Assembly: GCA_963715045.1 (NCBI GenBank) | Contig: CAVQRC010000017.1 | Coordinates: 124,001-188,000, forward strand | Origin: CAVQRC01 sp963715045 | GTDB taxonomy: Bacteria > Planctomycetota > Planctomycetia > Pirellulales > Lacipirellulaceae | Length of the DNA stretch: 64,000 nucleotides | Direction of reading: 5' to 3' | Shown here: positions 17,278-25,001 of the stretch, in pieces | Numbering within the stretch: position 1 is the stretch's first letter | Layout: each line of letters begins with the position of its first letter | Translations under genes and position numbers: made by a program | The notes under the pieces: model-generated | The model's input: the letters and a program-made list of their open reading frames with translations, nothing else | What the model was told of the DNA's origin: nothing | The model's database searches: none

Positions 17278-17748
17278 ATGCAGAATGCAATCGGGCTGAT
17301 CGAGACGAAGGGACTTGTGCCGCTCGTCGAAGCGACCGACGCCATGGCCAAAGCGGCAAACGTGACGATCGACAAACGGGTCAACATCGGCGGTGCCTAC
17401 GTGACGACCGTCGTCAGTGGAGACGTGGGGAGTGTCCGGGCCGCCGTCGAGGCCGGGGCCGCCGCCGCGTCACAGGTCGGTGAACTGGTCTCCAGCCACA
17501 TCATTCCCCGTCCGGCGGAAAGCCTCGTCGACGCGTTCTGTCAAGTAAGTCACCGGCGTGGCGGGCGACCGCCACGGTCCTGCACGACGGCAAACACCCT
17601 CCTGGCACTTGAACGGATCTCGCGCGGCGAATCGCAGTATGAAAGTTCTGGTAGCCAATCTCGGATCGACGAGCTTCAAATACCGACTCTTCGATATGCG
17701 CGACGAGCGGCAGTTGGCCCGGGGTGGAATCGAGCGGATCGGCGGTGA
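17278..17748 (+). CDS. BMC-H hexameric shell protein 2 with run-on C-terminus
   Basis: BMC-H paralogue (IGLIETKGLVPLVEATDAM, VVSGDVGSVRAAVEAGAAAA, SHIIPRPAESLVDAF). The family domain ends near residue 87, but the frame stays open to 156 aa and overlaps the start of the acetate kinase gene by 110 bases. The extra 70 residues (HRRGGRPPRS...) look like out-of-frame translation. A one-base shift near 17540 would end the protein at the TAA at 17546-17548, so a frameshift, real or sequencing-derived, is likely. GAGAGCAATC precedes the ATG. Shell role is confident; the C-terminus is not. Confidence 0.85.
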   Translation: MQNAIGLIETKGLVPLVEATDAMAKAANVTIDKRVNIGGAYVTTVVSGDVGSVRAAVEAGAAAASQVGELVSSHIIPRPAESLVDAFCQVSHRRGGRPPRSCTTANTLLALERISRGESQYESSGSQSRIDELQIPTLRYARRAAVGPGWNRADRR

Positions 17749-18820
17749 GCAGAGCCGCTGCGTCGTGACGATCGGCGACTACGAAGACGAGCGGTTACTG
17801 CCTGTCCCGAATCACGCCGCGGCCGTGGAGCAGTGCCTGGCCCAACTCATGGATCCGACGCACGGATGCCTCGCCGATGCGGGCGAAGTGGCCGCGATCG
17901 GCTTCAAGGCCGTGCACGGCGGGCGCGTCAGCGGGGTGGTCCAGGTCGACCGAGACGTGCTCGAAGCGATGCAGGAAATGGCTCCGGTCGCGCCGGCCCA
18001 CAACCGGCCCTACATCGCGGCCATGAAGCAGTTGCACGAGCAACTTCCCCAGATTCCTCTCGTGGCTGCGTTCGAGACGGATTTTCACCGCACGATTCCG
18101 GACCGCTTGCGATCTTATGCCGTGCCCCGGGAATGGGCCGAGGACCATCACATTCGTCGCTGGGGATTTCATGGGGCCAGTCATCGGTACATCGCCGAGC
18201 GTACGGCCCAGATCGCGGGAAGTGATACGCTGCGGTTGATTTCGTGTCATCTCGGCGGTTCCAGCAGCCTGGCTGCGATTCGCAACCGGCAGAGTGTGGC
18301 GACCAGCATGGGAATGAGCCCGCAGTCGGGCCTGCCGCAGAACAATCGCGTGGGAGACTTCGACCCATACGCCGTACGCCTGGTCATGGAGCGGACCGGC
18401 AAGAGTCATGACGAAGTACTCGAAATCCTGGCAAGTCAGAGTGGACTGCTCGGCTTGAGTGGCGTCAGCGGCGACGTCCGCGATCTGCTCGCTGCGGCGG
18501 GTGGGGGCCATTCGGGGGCGCAGCTGGCGCTGGACGTTTACGTCTCGTCGATCCGTCATTACCTGGGCGCTTACCTCGTCGAACTTGGCGGCTGCGACTG
18601 GATCGCCTTTACGGGTGGGATCGGCGAGAACAGTCCCGAAGTTCGCTCAGCCGTGTGCGACGGGCTGGGCCAGTTGGGGATCCGGATCGACTCCAACAAG
18701 AACGCCGCTGCCCGGGGCGAGACGCAGATCAACGACGACAACAGCCGCGTCGCAGTGTGGGTTGTTCCCACGAACGAAGAAATCATCGTCGCTCGGCAAG
18801 CACGCGACTTACTTACGTAG
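17639..18820 (+). CDS. ackA: acetate/propionate kinase of the microcompartment
   Basis: 393-aa acetokinase-family enzyme producing ATP from acyl-phosphate. Motifs in order are LVANLGSTSFKYRL, FETDFHRTIP, WGFHGASHRYIAER, CHLGGSSSLAAI, and FTGGIGENSPEVR. Several differ slightly from classical AckA (HLGGSSS for HLGNGxS; SMGMSPQSG for SMGFTPLEG), consistent with the divergent kinases of PVM microcompartment loci. I chose the ATG at 17639 because upstream codons in the same frame give no family similarity. It lies between the shell genes and is the ATP-yielding partner of PduL. Confidence 0.9.
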   Translation: MKVLVANLGSTSFKYRLFDMRDERQLARGGIERIGGEQSRCVVTIGDYEDERLLPVPNHAAAVEQCLAQLMDPTHGCLADAGEVAAIGFKAVHGGRVSGVVQVDRDVLEAMQEMAPVAPAHNRPYIAAMKQLHEQLPQIPLVAAFETDFHRTIPDRLRSYAVPREWAEDHHIRRWGFHGASHRYIAERTAQIAGSDTLRLISCHLGGSSSLAAIRNRQSVATSMGMSPQSGLPQNNRVGDFDPYAVRLVMERTGKSHDEVLEILASQSGLLGLSGVSGDVRDLLAAAGGGHSGAQLALDVYVSSIRHYLGAYLVELGGCDWIAFTGGIGENSPEVRSAVCDGLGQLGIRIDSNKNAAARGETQINDDNSRVAVWVVPTNEEIIVARQARDLLT

Positions 18821-18830
18821 GCGACATCCG

Positions 18831-19154
18831 ATGTTCCTAGCCAAAGTCACCGGAGCTCTCGTCTCGACCCAGAAGGTGGAGACGATGCGGGGCCAAAAGC
18901 TGTTGCTCGTCGAGCCGTACCGGGTCGACGCGAAGACGCACGGCAAGCTCGTGACCACCGGTAGAACCTTCGTTGCCGTCGATACGCTCGGGGCAGGGGA
19001 GGGCGATCTGGTGCTCATCACGCAGGGGTCGAGCGCCCGCCTCACACCCGAAACCAAACACCTTCCGATCGATACGGTCGTGATCGGCGTCGTCGACCAG
19101 GTTCACGCCCTGGGCACCGCCCTTTTCGATCGCAGCAAAGACGACACCTTCTAG
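18831..19154 (+). CDS. BMC-P pentameric shell protein 1 (EutN/CcmL family)
   Basis: 107-aa vertex protein. MFLAKVTGALVSTQKVETMR, LLLVEPYRVD, FVAVDTLGAGEGDLVLITQG and IDTVVIGVVDQV match EutN/CcmL pentamers that cap the shell vertices. It starts 10 nt after acetate kinase and ends 12 nt before the aldehyde dehydrogenase, so it is operonic. It is one of three BMC-P genes here, which is typical of PVM-type compartments. Confidence 0.92.
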   Translation: MFLAKVTGALVSTQKVETMRGQKLLLVEPYRVDAKTHGKLVTTGRTFVAVDTLGAGEGDLVLITQGSSARLTPETKHLPIDTVVIGVVDQVHALGTALFDRSKDDTF

Positions 19155-19166
19155 GACAGATTCACC

Positions 19167-20606
19167 ATGCAAGTATCCGAAGCCGTTGTCCGCGACGTGG
19201 TTCGCCAGGTATTGGACGAGGTCCGTCGCCAGCCGAACGGGCACGTCGGTCATTCCCGCTCCGAGGGACGATTCGGCATCCATGGCAGCGTCTCTGCTGC
19301 CGTGGCAGCCGCCCGCGAAGCGTTCGTCCAACTCGGCCGTCGCACCATCGAGGATCGCGGCCGGATCATTGAGATCATCCGCCGCATCGCGATCGAGCAG
19401 CAGGTCGAGCTGGGCACGATGGAGATGGAAGAGACCCGGATTGGGAGGCTCGAGCACAAGATCGAAAAGCTCAAGACCCTCGGCGAGCGCACGCCGGGAG
19501 TCGAGTTTCTCAAGAGCGAAGTATTCAGCGGTGACAAAGGGCTGGCAGTTATCGAACACGCTCCATTCGGGGTCATCGGAGCGATCACGCCCGTTACGCA
19601 TTCGCTGCCCACGATCACGGGCAACGCCATCAACATGATCGCGGCGGGGAACACGCTGGTGGTCAACCCGCACCCCGGCGGACGTCGCGTCGCGGCCGAA
19701 GGCGTTCGTCGCTACAACGAGGCGATCCACCGCGAAATCGGCATCGACAATCTGGTCTGCGTCATGCCGGAACCGACGCTCGAATCGGCCGCGGAGATCT
19801 TCGGTCATCCCGACATCGCGTTGATTTGCGTGACCGGCGGTCCGGCGGTCGCCCGGGCCGCGCTCAACAGCGGCAAGCGAGCGATCGTCGCCGGTCCCGG
19901 CAATCCGCCGGTCGTTGTTGACGAAACGGCCGACTTCGACAACGCGGCCCGGTCCATCATTCAGGGGGGTGCGTACGACAACAACCTGCTGTGCATTGCC
20001 GAGAAAGAAGTCTTCGTCGTCGAACAAGCGATGCGACCGATGCTCGAAGCCATGGAACGTGCCGGGGCAGTGAGGCTCGAGACCCGTGAAGTCGACGCCC
20101 TCACCAAGGCCGCCATCGTGCCGGTCGGCGAAGGCGAACAGCGGCACCTCGTCCCGTGTAAGGACTTTCTCGGCCAGGACGCCGCGGTCCTCGCCCGGGC
20201 TGCCGGACGAAACGTTCCCGCCGATACCGAATTGCTTTTCGGCCAGACGGACATGAGCAATCCGTTCGTCCCTGTCGAACAGATGATGCCGTTCATCCCG
20301 TTCGTCGCCGCCCGCAATATCGACGAAGCCATCGAGATGGCCCGCGTAGCCGAACACGGCTTTCGCCACACGAGCATCATTCACACCAATAACGTCCGCA
20401 ACATGACCAGGATGGGGCGAGCCATGGATACGACGCTGTTCGTCAAGAACGGTCCCTGTATGGCCTCCCTGGGGCTCGGCGGCGAAGGCTACATCTCCTT
20501 CTCCATCGCCGGACCCACCGGCGAAGGCGTCACCACGCCCCTCACCTTCACGCGCGAACGACGCTGCTCACTCATCGACGACCTCCACATCCTCGGAACC
20601 GCCTGA
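19167..20606 (+). CDS. CoA-acylating aldehyde dehydrogenase with encapsulation peptide
   Basis: 479-aa PduP/EutE-like enzyme oxidising an aldehyde (expected lactaldehyde) to acyl-CoA with NAD+. The N-terminal helix MQVSEAVVRDVVRQVLDEVR is a probable encapsulation peptide, joined by a linker (RRQPNGHVGHSRSEG). The catalytic Cys lies in YDNNLLCIAEKEVF, and the fold includes GVIGAITPVTHSL and ICVTGGPAVARAAL. It acts between aldolase and PduL in the pathway. Start 12 nt after the BMC-P gene. Confidence 0.93.
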   Translation: MQVSEAVVRDVVRQVLDEVRRQPNGHVGHSRSEGRFGIHGSVSAAVAAAREAFVQLGRRTIEDRGRIIEIIRRIAIEQQVELGTMEMEETRIGRLEHKIEKLKTLGERTPGVEFLKSEVFSGDKGLAVIEHAPFGVIGAITPVTHSLPTITGNAINMIAAGNTLVVNPHPGGRRVAAEGVRRYNEAIHREIGIDNLVCVMPEPTLESAAEIFGHPDIALICVTGGPAVARAALNSGKRAIVAGPGNPPVVVDETADFDNAARSIIQGGAYDNNLLCIAEKEVFVVEQAMRPMLEAMERAGAVRLETREVDALTKAAIVPVGEGEQRHLVPCKDFLGQDAAVLARAAGRNVPADTELLFGQTDMSNPFVPVEQMMPFIPFVAARNIDEAIEMARVAEHGFRHTSIIHTNNVRNMTRMGRAMDTTLFVKNGPCMASLGLGGEGYISFSIAGPTGEGVTTPLTFTRERRCSLIDDLHILGTA

Positions 20607-20809
20607 AGCAATGACCAATGCCGACTAACCGGAGAGCTTCGATTCACTGACGCCGGCAGGTGTCCAAAATCACAAAGAACGACCAAATCTCAAACGACTC
20701 GACAGAGCTGAGTCTTGGGCAATCGTCATTGGGAATTCCTCAGTCATTAGACCTAACTCATTAGCTCACCTGCACTCCACAACCCACAAGCTACAACCCA
20801 ACCCCTCCC
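20607..20809. other. intergenic gap inside the microcompartment locus
   Basis: 203 nt containing GTCCAAAATCACAAAGAAC-type A-rich sequence and copy 2 of the 34-bp dispersed repeat (20715-20748). It could hold an internal promoter, but none is evident. Confidence 0.5.
20715..20748 (-). repeat. 34-bp dispersed intergenic repeat, copy 2
   Basis: Reverse complement reads AATGACTGAGGAATTCCC and ends GATTGCCCAA; 29 of 34 positions match copy 1 at 14148-14181. Confidence 0.75.
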
Positions 20810-21067
20810 ATGCTCCTCGGCACCGTCTTCGGCACCGCGACTGCGACCGTCAAGCATCCTTCGCTCGAAGGTTGGCGGCTGCTCGTTGTCCAGCCGTTGC
20901 TCGCCGACGGAGTTTCGCCGGATGGCGACCCGCTGCTGGTTATCGACCAGCTCGGCGCGGGCATCGGCGATACGGTATTCATCACCAGCGATGGGGAAAC
21001 GGCCCGTGAAACCATCGGTGTCGAGGCCGCACCTGTCCGCTGGACGACGCAAGGCGTTGCCGACTGA
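20810..21067 (+). CDS. BMC-P pentameric shell protein 2 (EutN/CcmL family)
   Basis: 85-aa vertex protein. MLLGTVFGTATATVKHPSLE, LLVVQPLLADG and LLVIDQLGAGIGDTVFITSD fit the EutN/CcmL fold and length. It is followed after 5 nt by the next gene, so translation is probably coupled. Which vertex population it makes relative to the other two BMC-P proteins is unknown. Confidence 0.9.
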   Translation: MLLGTVFGTATATVKHPSLEGWRLLVVQPLLADGVSPDGDPLLVIDQLGAGIGDTVFITSDGETARETIGVEAAPVRWTTQGVAD

Positions 21068-21072
21068 CCCTC

Positions 21073-21828
21073 ATGCCGCACACTCCATCTATCAACGTCG
21101 ACATCGAAGCGATCGTTCGCGAAGTCATCGACCGGCTCGGCAGGGGTTCGGCAAGCAACGGCTCGTCTCCGTCGCAGAGGGATCCATCGCGTCATGACCC
21201 GACACGCAACGACCCGTCGGCTGTACCGGGTGCGGTTACGCCCTCGGTCCCGGCCGGTGGCGTGACCGTCGACGCCCGCGTCGTGACCGCCCAGCTTCTC
21301 GGCCGCCAGTTCGCCGGGCAGGCCGTCCTTCGATTGCGACACGACGCCATCGTGACACCTGCGGCACGCGACTGGCTCAGAGAACGGAGCGTCGCCGTTT
21401 CCACGCACAACGCGACGCCCCGCCCGCACGCCAGGAGGTCCGTCGTGCTCGCTGGTGATGGCCGATTCGAACTCGACCCGTGGCTAAGCCGAGAGCCGCT
21501 CGCGAGTTGCCACACCCGCATTCTCACGAATACGAGCCTGCCACGTGCCGTCGCCGAAATCACCGCGCACGTCGCTCGCGGCGATCACCTGGGAATCCTG
21601 ATCTCGGACCAGCCCCACGCGGCAGTCTGTCTCGCCAATCGCCGCGAGGGAATTCGGGCAGTGCACGCCGTGACTCCCGCGATCGCCAGGGACGCCGTGG
21701 CCGAGGTGGCTGCGAATCTGCTGGTCGTCAAGACATCTCCAGAGACGAACGACCTGTTCGACGCATTCATCACGCCTTTGATCATCGCCGACAGTCGTGG
21801 GCTCGCACCCTCGAGCCTCGTGCAGTAG
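21073..21828 (+). CDS. RpiB-like microcompartment protein with N-terminal encapsulation-type helix
   Basis: 251-aa protein between two BMC-P genes. Residues 7-23 (INVDIEAIVREVIDRLG) form an amphipathic helix like the encapsulation peptides on PduL and the aldehyde dehydrogenase. A Ser/Pro/Arg linker runs to about residue 55. The C-terminal region (HLGILISDQPHAAVCLANRR, then EGIRAVHAVTPAIARDAVAE) resembles the C-terminal half of RpiB/LacAB sugar-phosphate isomerases. The N-terminal half of that fold is not obvious, so it may be degenerate or a scaffold. It starts 5 nt after the previous stop. Similar proteins of unknown role occur in PVM compartments. Confidence 0.65.
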   Translation: MPHTPSINVDIEAIVREVIDRLGRGSASNGSSPSQRDPSRHDPTRNDPSAVPGAVTPSVPAGGVTVDARVVTAQLLGRQFAGQAVLRLRHDAIVTPAARDWLRERSVAVSTHNATPRPHARRSVVLAGDGRFELDPWLSREPLASCHTRILTNTSLPRAVAEITAHVARGDHLGILISDQPHAAVCLANRREGIRAVHAVTPAIARDAVAEVAANLLVVKTSPETNDLFDAFITPLIIADSRGLAPSSLVQ

Positions 21829-21855
21829 GCCCCGCGGAAAGGAGAACTCAACACC

Positions 21856-22164
21856 ATGCGGATCGCCAAAGTGTTCGGCACGGTAACGCTCAATCGCCAG
21901 CACGAGTCGCTGCGGCACGCCAGCCTTAGACTGGCCACTCCGCTCACGCGGAAAGAACTCGAGACGGGCCAGACGCCGCAAGGCGAGACACTGGTCGTGT
22001 ACGACGAGCTGGGGGCCGGTGATAACTCGCTGGCGGCGATCGCCGAAGGCCCCGAAGCGGCGCAGCCTTTTCGACCCGCGGTCAAACCGATCGATGCCTA
22101 CGTGGCCGCGATTCTCGATCACATCGACATCCGTTCCTCCGCGAAACAACAACCGCACCACTGA
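21856..22164 (+). CDS. BMC-P pentameric shell protein 3 (EutN/CcmL family)
   Basis: 102-aa vertex protein: MRIAKVFGTVTLNRQHESLR, LRLATPLTRKE, LVVYDELGAGDNSLAAIAEG and VDAYVAAI-like C-terminus (IDAYVAAILDHIDI). GGAG lies about 12 nt upstream of the ATG. This is the most divergent of the three BMC-P proteins here. Confidence 0.9.
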   Translation: MRIAKVFGTVTLNRQHESLRHASLRLATPLTRKELETGQTPQGETLVVYDELGAGDNSLAAIAEGPEAAQPFRPAVKPIDAYVAAILDHIDIRSSAKQQPHH

Positions 22165-22276
22165 CTGAATGACACCGCGGCGGCGAATTTTTTCGCGCAC
22201 CGCACGCCCCATCGCTTGAGATCGCCTTCGAATAATCAGCACACCGGAAATCCTCCGCTTAACCCCCGGCCAGACC

Positions 22277-23134
22277 ATGCAAAATACCCACCAGCTCAAA
22301 CAGCAGATCTGTGAAATCGGCGATCGGATCTACAAACGCGGGTTCGCCGCCGCCAACGACGGAAACATTACGTACCGGATCGGTGAGAACGAAGTGCTCT
22401 GCACGCCGACGTTGCACTGCAAGGGATTTCTCAAGCCGGACGACATTTGCACGGTCGATATGCAGGGCAACCAGATTGCCGGACGCAAGAAACGTTCGAG
22501 CGAAGCACTGCTGCACCTGGAAATTATGAAGGCCCGACCCGACGTCAAGAGCGTCGTGCACTGCCATCCGCCTCATGCGACCGCCTTCGCGGTCGCCCGC
22601 GAAGCGATTCCCCAATGTGTACTGCCCGAAGTCGAGGTCTTTCTGGGCGACGTGCCGATCACCCAGTATGAGACACCCGGGACGCAGAAATTCGCCGAGA
22701 CGATTCTGCCGTTTGTCGCCAAAGCGAATGTGATCATCCTGGCCAACCATGGCACGGTGAGCTTTGGCGAAAACGTCGAGCGGGCCTACTGGTGGACCGA
22801 GGTTCTCGACGCGTACTGTCGCATCCTGATGTTGGCCAAGAACCTCGGCCATGTAGAGTTCATTTCGCAGCAGCACACCAAGGAGTTGCTCGACATGAAG
22901 CAGAAGTGGGGGTTCGCGGATCCCCGCAACACGAGCGAGTACGAGAACTGTGACTTGTGCGCCAACGATGTCTTCCGTGACAGTTGGACCACGGCCGGCG
23001 TCGAGCGGCGGGCGTTTCCAGCCCCGCCGGCCAAGGAGTCCCGTCTCGCGACCGCAAGTTCCGGCGGGTTCGACGAAGAAGCCCTCGTGCAGACGATCAC
23101 CGAACGCGTCCTGGCCGCGCTGACGAACGCCTAA
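22277..23134 (+). CDS. class II aldolase (fuculose/rhamnulose-phosphate type) with C-terminal encapsulation peptide
   Basis: 285-aa zinc-dependent aldolase expected to cleave L-fuculose- or L-rhamnulose-1-phosphate into lactaldehyde and DHAP. Zinc ligands are in VVHCHPPHATAF and LANHGTVSFG, and the catalytic Glu is probably in PEVEVFLGD. After the catalytic domain a linker (APPAKESRLATASSGG) leads to DEEALVQTITERVLAAL, a probable C-terminal encapsulation peptide. It supplies the aldehyde for the dehydrogenase in the same compartment. No sugar kinase or isomerase is in the window. Confidence 0.9.
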   Translation: MQNTHQLKQQICEIGDRIYKRGFAAANDGNITYRIGENEVLCTPTLHCKGFLKPDDICTVDMQGNQIAGRKKRSSEALLHLEIMKARPDVKSVVHCHPPHATAFAVAREAIPQCVLPEVEVFLGDVPITQYETPGTQKFAETILPFVAKANVIILANHGTVSFGENVERAYWWTEVLDAYCRILMLAKNLGHVEFISQQHTKELLDMKQKWGFADPRNTSEYENCDLCANDVFRDSWTTAGVERRAFPAPPAKESRLATASSGGFDEEALVQTITERVLAALTNA

Positions 23135-23189
23135 CGCTGCAAAGCCGCAACCAAGGAGGCTCGATCGGTCAACGTCGCCACAGGTCCAA

Positions 23190-23330
23190 AATCGCAAAAT
23201 ACAAACAACAAATCCCAAACAAATTCCAATCACCAAAAACCCAAGAGAAGACTGAGCTTCCGGAGTGTTTGAGATTTAAATCGTTTTGTATTGAGATTTG
23301 GTGCTTGTGATTTGTGATTTGTCATTGTGC
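23190..23330. repeat. A/T-rich imperfect inverted repeat between aldolase and dehydrogenase genes
   Basis: The left side contains AACAAATCCCAAACAAATTC and ATCACCAAA; the right side contains TTTGGTGCTTGTGATTTGTG. They are degenerate inverted copies that could fold into a long hairpin. The palindrome GATTTAAATC lies at 23273-23282. The rest of the 258-nt gap shows no gene. Confidence 0.6.
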
Positions 23331-23392
23331 GCACTGCGCGCAGAAGATACGAGCGAAGACTCTAACGAACCGACCTGACGGATAGGTATCCC

Positions 23393-24331
23393 ATGAAAAT
23401 CAGCATTGTTGGCGGTGGTGGACTCGTCGGTTCGTGCGCCGGGTTTGCCCTCCAGGCAGGAGGCGTGGTTCGCGAGATCGCGTTGTTGGACATCAACGCC
23501 GACCTCGCGGCGGGCCAGGCCCTCGATCTGATGCACGGCGGACCAAGCTCCGCCGACCAGGTGGTCGTCTCTGGCGGGTACGAACAGATTCCCGACAGCG
23601 ACGTGATCTGCATCACGGCCGGCTTGCGCCGTAAGCCGGATGAGAGCCGCCTGGACTTGATCAATCGCAACGTCGAATTGTTCGTCTCGATCCTCGGCGA
23701 AATCCAATCGGCCGGCTACCGCGACGACGCGATCGTGTTTGTTGTCTCCAATCCGGTCGACATCCTCACGTACCTGGCAGCCGATGCCCTCGACCTGCCC
23801 CCGCATCAGGTGATCGGGCTGGGCACGCAGCTCGACACGATTCGTTTTCGCAGCCTGATCGCGGCCGAACTCGGGTTGCCCCCGACGCAGGTCTCGGCCG
23901 TGATCCTCGGTGAGCACGGCGACAGCATGGTTCCGATCTGGTCGAGCGCGACGGTGGCGGGCCTGCCACTCGACAAATACCCCGGATGGGGGCCCCAACT
24001 CGCGACGACGCTGTTCACCCGCACCAAGGGGAGCGGAGCCGAAGTGATCAAGAAGAAAGGGGGAGCCGGTTTCGCCGTCGGCGTCGCCATTCGCGACGTA
24101 GTGCATGCGATCGCCCGTGACAGCCGCCAGATTCTCCCCGTCTCGAGCGTGCAACAGGGCTGTTACGGGATTCGCGATGTGGCCCTCAGCGTACCGACCG
24201 TCGTGGGCCGGCGCGGTGTCCTGGGCACCCACGAAATCGACCTCTGGCCCCGAGAAGTCCAGGGGCTGCGGCACAGCGGTCAGGTCCTCCGCCAGACGCT
24301 CGAACAGGTTCTCCGGGGCGTCTCCCGCTGA
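23393..24331 (+). CDS. lactate/malate dehydrogenase-family enzyme of the microcompartment locus
   Basis: 312-aa NAD-dependent 2-hydroxyacid dehydrogenase. The Rossmann start is KISIVGGGGLVGSCAG, the catalytic His lies in ILGEHGDSMVP, and the substrate Arg region is LGTQLDTIRFRSL. At the position that is Gln in lactate dehydrogenases (Gln102 of the Bacillus enzyme), this protein has Arg in TAGLRRKPDESRLDL, as malate dehydrogenases do. No encapsulation peptide is visible, so it may act outside the shell or be recruited otherwise. It is the last gene of the locus, 258 nt after the aldolase. Confidence 0.88.
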   Translation: MKISIVGGGGLVGSCAGFALQAGGVVREIALLDINADLAAGQALDLMHGGPSSADQVVVSGGYEQIPDSDVICITAGLRRKPDESRLDLINRNVELFVSILGEIQSAGYRDDAIVFVVSNPVDILTYLAADALDLPPHQVIGLGTQLDTIRFRSLIAAELGLPPTQVSAVILGEHGDSMVPIWSSATVAGLPLDKYPGWGPQLATTLFTRTKGSGAEVIKKKGGAGFAVGVAIRDVVHAIARDSRQILPVSSVQQGCYGIRDVALSVPTVVGRRGVLGTHEIDLWPREVQGLRHSGQVLRQTLEQVLRGVSR

Positions 24332-24418
24332 GTCCCCGAAGAGGCTGCCCACCGGATTGCCGCCGATCCGGCCAGACGCGATCATTGCGGGAAACCACCA
24401 GGTCGGTACACTGATAAG

Positions 24419-24919
24419 ATGCGCGGGTTGGAAGTGGTGACGAATTCTGGAGGCGGATTTGAACAGTCGAAAAAGCAGGTCGAGCAGCGGTTGGCTGGGC
24501 CGGTTGTGTGCCGTCCACTGCTGGCCGTTGTGGTGGTCCTTTCCGGCTGTGATTTCGGTGGCGGTGGGCCCCCGCCTGAAGGCATCCTTTCCATCGAAAA
24601 CGTCGCCAAGTGGTATTCCTTGTACCGTGCGAAGCATCAGAGAAAATTTCCGCCGGATGAACAGGCGTTCGTCAAGTTCGTGAGCGATACGCTGTCATCG
24701 CGTGGTCAGCCGACCGACATTGATCAACTGCTCATTTCGCCGCGGGACGGCAAGAAATACGAGATTCAGTACGGCGAGCCGACTTCTCGGAATCCAGAGC
24801 ACAATGTGGCCGTCCGCGAGAGTGAGGGGTACGGCGGCAAGAAACTCATTGCGTTCGAAAGCGCCTGGAGCCAGGAAGTCGACGACGCAGAGCTGCAGTC
24901 ACTCATGACTCGCCAGTGA
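24419..24919 (+). CDS. predicted lipoprotein paired with a DUF1559 gene
   Basis: 166-aa protein with a lipobox-like VVVLSGCD around residue 44, preceded by a hydrophobic segment (PLLAVVVVLSG). The mature part has one small soluble domain with no motif I recognise. The N-terminal 25 residues before the hydrophobic core are long for a signal peptide, so the true start may be internal. It lies 82 nt before the DUF1559 gene, a common planctomycete arrangement. Confidence 0.6.
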   Translation: MRGLEVVTNSGGGFEQSKKQVEQRLAGPVVCRPLLAVVVVLSGCDFGGGGPPPEGILSIENVAKWYSLYRAKHQRKFPPDEQAFVKFVSDTLSSRGQPTDIDQLLISPRDGKKYEIQYGEPTSRNPEHNVAVRESEGYGGKKLIAFESAWSQEVDDAELQSLMTRQ

Positions 24920-25001
24920 CGCCTCGATTGCCCTCTCGCTCTTCTCTCATTGTTGATCGATCCATACTCATTCTTCTCGTCTTCGCTGGGGAGCATTAAT
25001 C

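Noticed and set aside
18837..20384. 515-codon antisense frame over the dehydrogenase gene
   Set aside because: No domain, Asp/Arg/His-rich product, opposite a well-supported gene.
23276..24637. 453-codon antisense frame over the lactate/malate dehydrogenase
   Set aside because: Covers an intact dehydrogenase gene on the opposite strand and shows no motif.
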